From an uncultured Opitutaceae bacterium (GTDB taxonomy: Bacteria > Verrucomicrobiota > Verrucomicrobiia > Opitutales > Opitutaceae), in assembly GCA_937128785.1 (NCBI GenBank), contig CAKZMS010000774.1, positions 1 to 18,942 on the forward strand: 18,942 nt of DNA, written 5' to 3'. The notes beneath the pieces are model-generated. The model did no database searches. It was not told where the DNA came from and saw only the letters and a program-made list of their open reading frames with translations. This document shows, in pieces, positions 7,105-14,409 of this stretch (position 1 is the first letter of the stretch; each line of letters starts with the position of its first letter). Both the position numbers and the translations under genes were made by a program.

Positions 7105-7125
7105 CCGGCTAAAGCACGGCGCTAC
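7105..7125 (-). repeat. REP-like hairpin, single copy of the GTAG-type family
   Basis: On the minus strand it reads GTAG followed by a GCCG..CGG-type hairpin with a TTTA loop; on plus it begins CCGGCTAAAGC. Twenty bases (7108-7127, GCTAAAGCACGGCGCTACCC) are identical to the reverse complement of 16945-16964's surroundings. It fills the 26-bp gap between two convergent genes and may also end transcription. A 5' GTAG tetranucleotide before an imperfect hairpin is the format of REP elements moved by RAYT transposases; no RAYT gene is present here. Confidence 0.6.
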
Positions 7126-7126
7126 C

Positions 7127-8338
7127 CTACGGCCGGCCACGGGCCCAGGAGCTAAGAATCGGCACGGCGAAATGCCGGTCGTAGCGATACTCGCGGCAGG
7201 CGCTGAAAAGGAACCAGTCGCAGATTTGCTGGCGGTGTTCGCCAAAGGGATCGGGGAAAATTTCCTGCAAGTCGGAGCGCTGCCGATAGAGCCAATGATT
7301 GAACTCCGTGATCACAGGATATGACTCATTGCGATGCGGATCCGCCTTGGCCGGCTGCATGAGCCAGGCGTAGAACGTGCCCTCACCCACCGCGCAGCCA
7401 TCGGGCCAGTCGCGCGCGACCTCCTCGGGTTGGTCAAAGTAGGCCCGCAGGTGAACGGGCGCCACCGGGATGCCATTGGCAAACTCCCGTTGACGAAACG
7501 GATTGTCCGGACTGGCCGGTTCCTCGGACCGGGCGTTTCGCTCGTCGACCGGATCCATCGAGTAGCCCAAGACCGCCATCTGGGTGGGATAAGGTTCCTG
7601 TTCGGCGAGCACGGTTTTGATCGAGTCCGGCAACACCGTCACCCACGAGTTCAACCCTCCTTTGCGCACAAACGTGCGGTTGGGGTCGTAGCTGTCCTGC
7701 ATCAGCCCGATCTCACACGCCGACAACGCATGGCGGAGTTGGCTCCGCGTCCGCGGCAGGATGCGGTCGGTGACCGCCTTGAACGTCTCATAGGGTTTGA
7801 GCCAGAGGTCTTCGTAGCGCACCCCCAACGCCCACTCACCGCGCATCCACGCAAGCGAGAGGTGCAGGTTCACAAAGAACCCGTCGCGCACGAATTTTTC
7901 GGTGTTGGACCCAAAGACATTCTCCCCGTCCTCCAACATTGCCGCCGGCAACAGCGTGCGCAGTCGCTCATCATTCGACTCGTCAGCCCCTTGTTTCTGA
8001 ATGTGGTGGCGCAACGATATCAGGACATCGCCGGGATGCCGAAACGGAGCGACAAAGACAATACCGCGCTTGAGCCCTTCGGCTACGATTTTGGCATCAG
8101 GCTGGTAGTGCTGTTGCCCCACCCAGCGCGGACCGAAGGCATGGAAATCGTTGGCGTGAAAATTGGGATCCAGATCGACCTTTGGCAGTAAATACAGCTG
8201 ACTGAACAGGTGCTTCAGCCACGTATTACCCGTCTTGGGAGTGCCGGTGATGACGATACGCAGTTGCTCAAAATCATACGGCTCCGACCGCTCAGGGCCG
8301 GCGAGGGAAAGCGGAAGGCAGGCGGAATCCTCAGACAT
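7127..8338 (-). CDS. Sulfotransferase-domain protein, paralogue 1 (403 aa)
   Basis: The N-terminal two thirds are a PAPS-dependent sulfotransferase fold. The 5'-phosphosulfate loop is TGTPKTGNTW (31-40). The 3'-phosphate site is FRHPGDVLIS with R100 and S108. VRYEDLWL (173-180) is the usual strand-turn, and VRKGGLNSW (224-232) is the late RKG loop. It would transfer sulfate from PAPS to a hydroxyl or amine of an unknown acceptor. There is no signal peptide or membrane anchor. Residues about 285-403 extend beyond the fold and include ANGIPVAP, VGEGTFYAWLM, DLQEIFPDPFG and a final SWA. The same extension ends the neighbouring paralogue. The two genes are 45 bp apart on one strand and very likely form an operon, this gene being second. 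Confidence 0.87.
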   Translation of the reverse strand: MSEDSACLPLSLAGPERSEPYDFEQLRIVITGTPKTGNTWLKHLFSQLYLLPKVDLDPNFHANDFHAFGPRWVGQQHYQPDAKIVAEGLKRGIVFVAPFRHPGDVLISLRHHIQKQGADESNDERLRTLLPAAMLEDGENVFGSNTEKFVRDGFFVNLHLSLAWMRGEWALGVRYEDLWLKPYETFKAVTDRILPRTRSQLRHALSACEIGLMQDSYDPNRTFVRKGGLNSWVTVLPDSIKTVLAEQEPYPTQMAVLGYSMDPVDERNARSEEPASPDNPFRQREFANGIPVAPVHLRAYFDQPEEVARDWPDGCAVGEGTFYAWLMQPAKADPHRNESYPVITEFNHWLYRQRSDLQEIFPDPFGEHRQQICDWFLFSACREYRYDRHFAVPILSSWARGRP

Positions 8339-8383
8339 TGAAGTGATCGAAGCGTGCGTGATTGGAACCGTCCACCGGAAACA

Positions 8384-9595
8384 TCAGTTCGCTGAGCCCG
8401 TCGCCCAGGATTCGATCACCGGCAGCACAAAGGAATCATCGAACTCAAACTCCCGGATGGCACTGTGGAGAAACCAGTCGGCAAACTCGCGTCGATTCGC
8501 GCCAAACGGATCAGGGAACACCTGAGGAAGATCCGCCCGCATCTGGTAGAGCGCGTGGGCAAATTCGGTCACCACGGGCACGGTCTGACCTCGCTCGGGA
8601 TCCGCCGGAGCCGGACTCATGAGCCACGCATAAAAACTGCCCTCGCCCACTCCGGCAGATTCGGTCCAGCGGTCGGGTGCGGCCTTGATGCCATCAAAAT
8701 ACAGGTGCATCAAAATGGGCGCAACGGGCACACCGTTAGCGAAACAGCCGCCAGCGAAGGGATTGTCGGCGCGCGACGGCTCCGTCACCACGGCATTGGC
8801 CAGATCGTCCGGATCCATGGTATAGCCGAGAGAGGCCAACTGCCGGGGGTAAGGCGCCTTATCGCGAAACACCGCCTGCAGTTCGTCCGGCAACTCGTGG
8901 CGCCAGCCGTTGATGCCGCCCTTACGGACCAGCTTGCTGGCTTTGTCGTAGACGTGTTTCATGATCCCAATCTCGCAAGCGCAGACCGCCCGTTTGATTT
9001 GATCTTCATCGACCGCCAAAATCTGGTCGGTGAGCTCCGTGAGCGTCGCGACCGGGTTGAGCCAGAGGTCTTCATACCGCACCCCGAGCGACCAACCCAG
9101 GCGCAACCAATAAATGGAAAGGTGCACTTTCAGGTAGAAGCCGTGCTCGAGGTAGTGGCGCGTCGCCTCGCCGAACACCCCCGGACCGTCATCGAGCATG
9201 AAATCCGGCCGGCGGCTGCGCACGTTTTCGGGTTCGTCGTCCCGTTCATCGCGCCGATCGGTGTAGTGCCGCAAGGACACAAAGGCAGCCGCCGGATGAC
9301 GTAGTGGCGTGACAAATACGAAGCCGCGCTCCTCGGCGAGCTGTTTGAGCCCGGGTTCGGGTTGGTAGTGCTGCTGACCCACCCACCGCGGACCCAGGGC
9401 GTTCCAGTCCATCGATCGCCAATCGGCCTCCAAGCGCACCTGCGGCAGGCCGTAGAGTTCGGCGAACAAATGGGTCAGCCACGTATTGCCCGTCTTGGGA
9501 GTGCCAACGACGACGATCTTCAATTGCTCGAAATCCCCCCGGAAAGGATGGCGGGGTGAGTTCATCTCCAAAGGCACGGGAATCGTTTCAGCCAT
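8384..9595 (-). CDS. Sulfotransferase-domain protein, paralogue 2 (403 aa)
   Basis: The chosen start is the ATG at 9595 (MAETIPV). The frame is open further upstream to 9946, but that part lies antisense to the glycerate kinase gene, and the 9595 start makes the protein the same length as its neighbour. The motifs mirror paralogue 1: GTPKTGNTWL (31-40), RHPAAAFVS (99-107), VRYEDLWL (172-179), VRKGGINGW (223-231), and the shared segment GPRWVGQQHYQPE near 68-80. The C-terminal extension (about 285-403) again has FANGVPVAP, VGEGSFYAWLM, FPDPFGANR and ESWA. It is the first gene of the pair and divergent from glycerate kinase. The acceptor is unknown. Confidence 0.87.
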   Translation of the reverse strand: MAETIPVPLEMNSPRHPFRGDFEQLKIVVVGTPKTGNTWLTHLFAELYGLPQVRLEADWRSMDWNALGPRWVGQQHYQPEPGLKQLAEERGFVFVTPLRHPAAAFVSLRHYTDRRDERDDEPENVRSRRPDFMLDDGPGVFGEATRHYLEHGFYLKVHLSIYWLRLGWSLGVRYEDLWLNPVATLTELTDQILAVDEDQIKRAVCACEIGIMKHVYDKASKLVRKGGINGWRHELPDELQAVFRDKAPYPRQLASLGYTMDPDDLANAVVTEPSRADNPFAGGCFANGVPVAPILMHLYFDGIKAAPDRWTESAGVGEGSFYAWLMSPAPADPERGQTVPVVTEFAHALYQMRADLPQVFPDPFGANRREFADWFLHSAIREFEFDDSFVLPVIESWATGSAN

Positions 9596-9689
9596 GAAGG
9601 CGCGAGCCAAACCCTCCCGACGGAGGTCGTCGACGCGAAACTGTGATTCGCGATTGGCTTGGTAGGGCTTGTGCTGCGAGGGTCGGCTG

Positions 9690-10838
9690 ATGCGTGTGTT
9701 GATTGCCTTCGACAAATTCAAGGATGCCCTCAGCGCCCCGGCGGCGTGCGAGATCGCCCGGGATGTCCTGACGGAGCTCAAACCCGACTGGACCATCGAG
9801 ATGTGCCCGTTGGCTGATGGCGGCGAGGGTTTCGCGACAATTTTGACTTCGGCAGTCGGCGGCGAATGGCACCCCGTCGAAGTGACCGGCCCGCGCGGGC
9901 AAGCGGTCGAATCCGGTTTTGGCCTCGTGGAGATGGCCCGTCTCACCGACGGCGCCCAAGCTCAACTGGGACTTCCCGGCGTGCAGCGCCTGGGCATCGT
10001 CGAAATGGCAACAGCCAGCGGCTTGGAATCGTTGGCTCCGGACGAGCGGGACCCTTGGTTGACGGATTCCCGTGGCACCGGGCAAGCGATCAACGCGGCC
10101 CTCCTCGCCGGTGCCGAGGCCGTGCTGCTCGGCGTGGGCGGCAGTGCCACCAACGATCTCGGGGTGGGCGCCTTGCAGGAGCTCGGGTGGAACGCGGTTA
10201 CGGCGGGGGGAGCGCCGATTCGGCAATCCGCCCCGGAGGGTTGGCGGGATTTGGCGGGATTTGAACCCGGGACTTCCCCGCCTCCACAGATCAGAATCGC
10301 CTGCGATGTCGCGAATCCCCTACTCGGTCCCCGCGGGGCGACCACTGTTTTCGGTCCTCAAAAAGGACTCCAGTCCAACGATCGCGATGCGCTGGAAAGT
10401 GAAATTGCCCGCGTAGCCAAACTGCTCGGCCGTGCTGCCGGACGAGCCGGACTCGAGGACACTCCCGGCGCCGGCGCCGCCGGGGGGATCGCCTATGGCC
10501 TGTTGACCGCTCTCGAAGCGAAGCTGGTTCCGGGATTCGATTTGGTGGAGAGCTGGCTGGGAGTGGCCGGTAAACTCGCCGCCGCTGATTTGGTCATTAC
10601 CGGCGAGGGTCGCTTCGACGACAGCTCGCTTGAGGGCAAGGGTCCGGGATCTCTGCTGGCTCGCGCCCGGGCCGATGCTAAGTCGGTCTGGATATTTGCG
10701 GGTGCGGTCGCCCTCTCGACATCACCCGACGGGGCGAAGGTCCACGCGATCAGCCCAGTCGGCATGGAGCTGAGGCAGGCGCTTGCCAACACCCCGGCCA
10801 ATCTTCAAGCCGCCCTGCGGGGGGCCTTGACCGGATAG
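9690..10838 (+). CDS. Glycerate kinase, GlxK/GarK type
   Basis: The protein has 382 aa from ATG 9690, which has a good Shine-Dalgarno GAGGG (9678-9682) at 7 nt; a TTG at 9669 would place that site inside the gene and is less likely. It belongs to the glycerate kinase family (PF02595) that phosphorylates D-glycerate, usually to 2-phosphoglycerate, feeding glycolysis from glyoxylate, glycerate or sugar-acid breakdown. Family features are the opening FDKFKDALSA, PLADGGEG (40-47), LGVGGSATNDLG (147-158), ACDVANPLLGPRGATTVFGPQKG and the late ITGEGRFDDSSLEGKGP. The length is normal and nothing is missing. It may begin a run with the DUF2062 and NamZ genes, although an 87-bp gap follows. Confidence 0.94.
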   Translation: MRVLIAFDKFKDALSAPAACEIARDVLTELKPDWTIEMCPLADGGEGFATILTSAVGGEWHPVEVTGPRGQAVESGFGLVEMARLTDGAQAQLGLPGVQRLGIVEMATASGLESLAPDERDPWLTDSRGTGQAINAALLAGAEAVLLGVGGSATNDLGVGALQELGWNAVTAGGAPIRQSAPEGWRDLAGFEPGTSPPPQIRIACDVANPLLGPRGATTVFGPQKGLQSNDRDALESEIARVAKLLGRAAGRAGLEDTPGAGAAGGIAYGLLTALEAKLVPGFDLVESWLGVAGKLAAADLVITGEGRFDDSSLEGKGPGSLLARARADAKSVWIFAGAVALSTSPDGAKVHAISPVGMELRQALANTPANLQAALRGALTG

Positions 10839-10872
10839 ACCACCCGCTCCTCCCGGGTTATATTCCATAAAA

Positions 10873-10892
10873 CCGGTTGCACCTGCAACAGG
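10873..10892. promoter_or_regulatory. Short inverted repeat in the leader of the DUF2062 gene
   Basis: GTTGCA (10876-10881) and TGCAAC (10884-10889) flank CC, with a further CC/GG pair outside one mismatch. It lies in the 87-bp gap after glycerate kinase, just downstream of an AT-rich patch (GTTATATTCC) that could be a promoter -10 region. It is either a small operator or a chance palindrome. Confidence 0.22.
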
Positions 10893-10925
10893 GCGTTCGC
10901 ACGGTGCCCAACTTCGAACTGAACC

Positions 10926-11579
10926 ATGTCGCCAGAGCACCATGAACACCGTAAGAAACGCTTCGCCCGTATCCGGCGCGCGAAGTGGTTTTTGCGCTAT
11001 GTGCCCCGGCGAGCCCGCTTCCACCGCTACCCACTGATCGGTCGCTTCGCTGACATTGCCCGCAAGCGCGACTACCTTTGGTCGTTTCGCACCGAAAGCG
11101 TGCGGCCGGCCCTCTATTACGGGGCGATTCTGGCATTTATGCCGATCATGGGCATTCAGGTCGGCATTGCCTTCTTCGTAGCCATTTTGGCCCGGGCCAA
11201 TGTGATGGTGATGGCGGCCCTGCAGTTTATCACCACCCCAGTGACCTTTCTTTTCATTTACAAGGGCACCTACGAAGTCGGGCGCATCGCCCTGTCCACC
11301 GCGGGAATTGGTACGAGAGATGAATCGATCGGTGGCGACGCCGCGTTCACCACCAAGCTGATGAATATCCTCAGCTCCGTAACGTCACCCGAAGCTTGGG
11401 GTTCCATGAACTGGGGCGAAATGATCGCAGCCCTGTTCACAGGCGGACTGATCGTAGGGGTCATGGTAGGGTTCGTTTTGGATGTGATCTGGCGAATCGC
11501 CAGCAGCCAGGCCGAGGCCCGAAAACTGCGCCGCGCCGTCGAGAAGTTGGATTCCGGCTCGACGCGAACTGGAGCCTAG
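10926..11579 (+). CDS. DUF2062 domain-containing membrane protein
   Basis: The protein has 217 aa. A very basic N-terminus (RKKRFARIRRAKWFLRYVPRR) precedes an IGRFADIARKRDYLWSF segment. Hydrophobic helices follow: LYYGAILAFMPIMGIQVGIA, AFFVAILARANVMVMAALQF, a TPVTFLFIYKGTYEVGR motif, and GGLIVGVMVGFVLDVIW near the end. The GxFxxxxPxxGxQ-like helix and the N-x-x-x-x-x-x-x-x-TP motif are typical of DUF2062, an inner-membrane family of unknown function. The positive N-terminus should stay in the cytoplasm. The last 30 residues are charged (SQAEARKLRRAVEKL) and may form a short coiled coil. It ends 19 bp before the NamZ gene, so the two are probably co-transcribed. Confidence 0.85.
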   Translation: MSPEHHEHRKKRFARIRRAKWFLRYVPRRARFHRYPLIGRFADIARKRDYLWSFRTESVRPALYYGAILAFMPIMGIQVGIAFFVAILARANVMVMAALQFITTPVTFLFIYKGTYEVGRIALSTAGIGTRDESIGGDAAFTTKLMNILSSVTSPEAWGSMNWGEMIAALFTGGLIVGVMVGFVLDVIWRIASSQAEARKLRRAVEKLDSGSTRTGA

Positions 11580-11598
11580 ACACAGTCAGCCGGAAATC

Positions 11599-12984
11599 AT
11601 GACCGGACGCCGCGCTGCCCCTCTCTGGCACTCACTAATCCCGATTGCAGGCCTATTGTTTGCCGGACTTGCCGGCTGCGCCGCCTCCGGCGAACGATCC
11701 GCCCCGTCCCGCCCGGCTTCCTCAGCCCCGCCCCTAGCCACCAGTGCCGCCACGCCGCCGAGCACGGCCCCGATCACCCGGAATCCCCTCGCCCCCCATC
11801 CCATCATGTTGGGTATCGATGTGCTCGAGGCCGACGGCTTCCGCCAGCTTCAGGGCAAACGCGTCGGACTCCTGACTCATCCCGCCGGCGTCAATCGCCG
11901 CGGTGTCAGCACCGTCGATGTCCTGCGACGCGCCCCGCAGGTCAACTTGGTGGCTCTCTTCGGACCCGAACACGGCATCTATGGCGACGAAAAGGCCAAC
12001 GTGCCCGTTGACGACAAGATCGACCCGCGCACGGGCCTGCCCGTCTACTCGCTCTACGGAAAATACCGCACGCCGACCGACAAAATGCTGGCCAACCTCG
12101 ATGTGCTGGTGGTCGATCTACAGGACATCGGCACCCGCAGCTACACCTACGTGAGCTGCATGAAATACGCCATGCGCGCGTGCTTCAAAGCCGGCAAAGA
12201 ATTTGTCGTGCTGGATCGCCCGAATCCCCTGGGCGGCCTCAAGGTGGACGGTCCTCCGCTCGACGCGGACTGGATGAGTTACGTGGGCGAATTCCGCGTG
12301 CCCTACGTGCACGGACTGACCATCGGCGAGCTGGCCAACATGTGCAAAAAGGCCCCGGGCGTCCTCGGCGTCGATGACAACGTGCGCCAATCCGGCAAAC
12401 TCACTGTCATTCCGATGCGGGGATGGAATCGCGCGATGCGCTGGCCCGAGACCGGCCTCAAGTGGACACCGACCTCGCCGATGATTCCCGACTTCGCGGC
12501 CGTGGTCGGATATCCGATGGTCGGGCTGGGTACCTATCTGGGCGGATTCAGTCATGGCATCGGACCCAAATACCCCTTCCGCGGCATCTCCCACAAAAAT
12601 GCGCGGACGGATCAATTGGAGTTTCACCTCAACAAACTGGGCGTGCCCGGCATCGAATTCCGCCGGGTGAACACCACCACTTCCAACGGCGTTCCTAGCG
12701 TCGGTCTCTACATCAGCGTGAGCGATTGGAATGCCTGGAACCCGACCGAGCTGAATTTCCACCTGATGAAGCTTACCTGTGTGCTCGACGGTGAGAATCC
12801 CTTCGCCGCCGCCGCCAAGGCCAAGACCACCCGTGGGTTTATCATCCACACCGGCAGCGAAGCCTTCTTCGATGCGCTGGTGCGGGAAGGTGCCGGGATC
12901 GACCTAAACCCCTGGCTCACGCAGTGGCGCCAACAAGCCACCGTCTACCAAAAGCAGAGCCAACGCTACTGGCTGTATCGGTAA
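11599..12984 (+). CDS. DUF1343 lipoprotein, exo-beta-N-acetylmuramidase NamZ-like
   Basis: The protein has 461 aa. A lipoprotein signal ends in lipobox L24-A-G-C27, followed by about 40 residues rich in Ser, Ala and Pro that would tether the enzyme to a membrane. The rest is the DUF1343 domain: GKRVGLLTHPAGVN, LFGPEHGIYGD (E124, in the conserved GPEHG motif that holds the proposed catalytic Glu), PVYSLYGKYR, LVVDLQDIGTRSYTY, LDRPNPLGG, PYVHGLTIGELA, MRGWNR and the terminal Q..W..Q...RYWLYR. NamZ enzymes remove single MurNAc residues from the non-reducing end of peptidoglycan fragments, feeding cell-wall recycling or scavenging. No MurQ or MurNAc transporter is in the window. The ATG is preceded by CCGGAAATC, at best a weak ribosome binding site. 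Confidence 0.9.
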   Translation: MTGRRAAPLWHSLIPIAGLLFAGLAGCAASGERSAPSRPASSAPPLATSAATPPSTAPITRNPLAPHPIMLGIDVLEADGFRQLQGKRVGLLTHPAGVNRRGVSTVDVLRRAPQVNLVALFGPEHGIYGDEKANVPVDDKIDPRTGLPVYSLYGKYRTPTDKMLANLDVLVVDLQDIGTRSYTYVSCMKYAMRACFKAGKEFVVLDRPNPLGGLKVDGPPLDADWMSYVGEFRVPYVHGLTIGELANMCKKAPGVLGVDDNVRQSGKLTVIPMRGWNRAMRWPETGLKWTPTSPMIPDFAAVVGYPMVGLGTYLGGFSHGIGPKYPFRGISHKNARTDQLEFHLNKLGVPGIEFRRVNTTTSNGVPSVGLYISVSDWNAWNPTELNFHLMKLTCVLDGENPFAAAAKAKTTRGFIIHTGSEAFFDALVREGAGIDLNPWLTQWRQQATVYQKQSQRYWLYR

Positions 12985-12999
12985 GACGGCAGTGGAAGG

Positions 13000-13017
13000 G
13001 ACCGGCTCTGTCCGGTC
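13000..13017 (+). terminator. Hairpin just after the NamZ gene
   Basis: GACCGG (13000-13005) and CCGGTC (13012-13017) form a perfect 6-bp GC-rich stem with loop CTCTGT, 16 nt after the stop codon. There is no T-tract, so termination is inferred from position only. It lies directly before the REP-like inverted pair. Confidence 0.35.
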
Positions 13018-13023
13018 GATCGC

Positions 13024-13103
13024 CTGGGAACGCCGAGCTCCAGCTCGGCCCCGTCCAGATGGGCAAAGCGATGCCATGCCGAGCTGGAGCTCGGCGTTCC
13101 CAG
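13024..13103. repeat. REP-like inverted pair, GGGAACGCCGAGCT family
   Basis: Two 26-bp arms (13024-13049 and 13078-13103) are perfect reverse complements around a 28-nt spacer. Each arm is itself a hairpin: GCCGAGCT-CC-AGCTCGGC in the first and GCCGAGCT-GG-AGCTCGGC in the second, with a CTGGGAAC flank outside. This is the architecture of paired REP elements (BIMEs). It differs in sequence from the GTAG-type family at 7105 and 16945. No RAYT transposase is seen nearby. Confidence 0.75.
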
Positions 13104-13129
13104 AACTACGGGAAGCTGAATTTACTTAA

Positions 13130-13144
13130 CGAAACACCGTTTCG
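13130..13144. promoter_or_regulatory. Operator-like palindrome upstream of the sugar-oxidation genes
   Basis: CGAAAC (13130-13135) and GTTTCG (13139-13144) are perfect arms around ACC, 108 bp before the first gene of the block. GAAAC/GTTTC half-sites are typical of LacI/GalR-type operators, which often control sugar catabolism genes, though those usually have an even or 1-nt centre. No regulator gene is present. The remaining gap to 13252 shows a short GTCGG/CCGAC hairpin and a C-rich leader. Confidence 0.35.
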
Positions 13145-13252
13145 AGATTGCGGGAACGGGGTGCTTGCCAAGGATCATACTTCCGTCGGTTTCGGCCGAC
13201 CGCTGATCACGCTTTAACCCTGACCCAACCCTTCACTCAACCCCCTGAAATT

Positions 13253-14284
13253 ATGTCACGTCCTGTCACATTGTTCACCGGCCAATGGGCCGACCTCCCC
13301 CTCGAAAAGCTCGCCCCTCTCGCCAAAGACATGGGCTACGACGGTCTCGAACTCGCCTGTTGGGGCGACCACTTCGACGTCGATGCGGCCAACGCGAAAT
13401 ACATCAAGGAGAAGTGGGAGCTACTGATGGACAACGGGCTCACCTGTTTCTCGATCTCCAATCACCTCGTCGGCCAGGCCGTTTGCGACAACATCGACGA
13501 GCGCCACAAGGCCATCCTCTCCCCCGCCGTTTGGGGTGACGGCAAACCCGAAGGCGTCCGTAAGCGGGCCGCCCGGCAGTTGATCAAAACCGCCAAGGCC
13601 GGACGCAAGTTTTTCGACGCCAAACCGGGAGGCAAGAAGGGCGCCGCCTTCACCGTGAACGGTTTCACCGGCTCTTCCATCTGGCACTCCCTCTACGCCT
13701 TCCCCCCCACTTCCATGGAATACTGGCAGGCCGGTTTTGACGATTTCGCCAAGCGTTTCGGTCCGATCATGGATGCCTACGACAAGGTGAACGCCAACTT
13801 CGGCCTGGAAGTGCATCCGACCGAAATCGCGTTTGATATCGCCTCCGCCGCGCAGGCCCTCAAGGCCCTCAAGAACCACAAGCGTTTTGGCTTCAACTAC
13901 GACCCGTCCCACCTCGGCTATCAGGGCGTGGACTACGTGAAGTTCATCCGTGAGTTCGGCGACCGGATCTACCACGTCCACATGAAGGACGTGTGGTGGG
14001 GTCACGGGAACGGTGACGTCGGCGTCTTCGGCGGCCACACCGGTTTCGGTGACGCCCGTCGTTACTGGGATTTCCGTTCCGTCGGCCGCGGCGACATCAA
14101 CTTCGAGGAGATCATCGTCGCCCTCAACGACGTGGGTTACAACGGCCCGCTCTCCGTCGAATGGGAAGACATCCGCATGGACCGCGTCCAAGGCGCCACC
14201 GAGTCCGCGGACTTCTGTCACGCCATCGATTTCGGCACCAGCGACGTCGCCTTCGACGCCGCGTTCGACAAGGAGAATCAATGA
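13253..14284 (+). CDS. Sugar phosphate isomerase/epimerase-like TIM barrel
   Basis: The protein has 343 aa from ATG 13253 ([12 protein letters not shown]); the frame is open further upstream to 13148 but without family sequence. It is a xylose-isomerase-like TIM barrel (PF01261), the superfamily of IolE, IolI, tagatose/psicose epimerases and 3-keto-glycoside-processing enzymes. The likely metal site is E186 (LEVHPTE), D217/H220 (NYDPSH), H243 (HVHMKD) and E303 (SVEWED), with GRGDINF at 279-285 as the usual late loop. It would isomerise, epimerise or cleave an oxidised sugar. A dehydrogenase gene follows after a 125-bp gap full of heptad repeats. The leader has no Shine-Dalgarno sequence and is C-rich. 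The superfamily is certain; the reaction is not. Confidence 0.88.
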   Translation: MSRPVTLFTGQWADLPLEKLAPLAKDMGYDGLELACWGDHFDVDAANAKYIKEKWELLMDNGLTCFSISNHLVGQAVCDNIDERHKAILSPAVWGDGKPEGVRKRAARQLIKTAKAGRKFFDAKPGGKKGAAFTVNGFTGSSIWHSLYAFPPTSMEYWQAGFDDFAKRFGPIMDAYDKVNANFGLEVHPTEIAFDIASAAQALKALKNHKRFGFNYDPSHLGYQGVDYVKFIREFGDRIYHVHMKDVWWGHGNGDVGVFGGHTGFGDARRYWDFRSVGRGDINFEEIIVALNDVGYNGPLSVEWEDIRMDRVQGATESADFCHAIDFGTSDVAFDAAFDKENQ

Positions 14285-14301
14285 CGGCGACAGAGTCGCC
14301 G
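14285..14301 (+). terminator. Hairpin directly after the stop codon of the TIM-barrel gene
   Basis: CGGCGAC (14285-14291) and GTCGCCG (14295-14301) form a 7-bp stem with loop AGA, starting on the first base after TGA. No T-run follows; instead a heptad-repeat array begins at the next base. It may stabilise the mRNA end or weakly terminate. Confidence 0.45.
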
Positions 14302-14336
14302 AAGTAGCAGGTTCCAAGTATCAAGTAACAAGATAC
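14302..14336 (+). repeat. Heptad-repeat array A (AAGTNNC units)
   Basis: Five consecutive 7-nt units follow the hairpin: AAGTAGC, AGGTTCC, AAGTATC, AAGTAAC, AAGATAC. The 16-mer GTTCCAAGTATCAAGT (14311-14326) recurs exactly at 16887-16902 in array C. The units vary at defined positions, so this is degenerate periodicity rather than a simple slipped-strand repeat. Confidence 0.7.
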
Positions 14337-14361
14337 CACTAGACTGCTTCTTAATGCGCGG

Positions 14362-14408
14362 CTCTACCCTACTCACTACCCACTACTCGTTACTCACCAC
14401 TTTTCACT
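14362..14408 (-). repeat. Heptad-repeat array B (ACTNNNN units; RRGTNNN on the other strand)
   Basis: The bases run ctaccct, actcact, acccact, actcgtt, actcacc, acttttc, actc, ending one base before the ATG at 14410. Read on the minus strand the units become GAGTAAC, GAGTAGT, GGGTAGT, GAGTAGG and so match arrays A and C in phase and pattern (purine-purine-GT). The array replaces the region where a ribosome binding site would be. Confidence 0.6.
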
Positions 14409-14409
14409 C

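Noticed and set aside
9596..9946. N-terminal extension of sulfotransferase paralogue 2
   Set aside because: It overlaps glycerate kinase coding sequence; starting at 9595 gives the same 403-aa length as the neighbour and begins just before the conserved fold.
13148..13252. Longer start for the TIM-barrel gene
   Set aside because: The extra 35 residues do not look like the family and would put the leader in coding sequence; ATG 13253 begins the first barrel strand.
13421..14317. Minus-strand open frame of 298 aa opposite the TIM-barrel gene
   Set aside because: No family features; the plus-strand gene has a full metal site.
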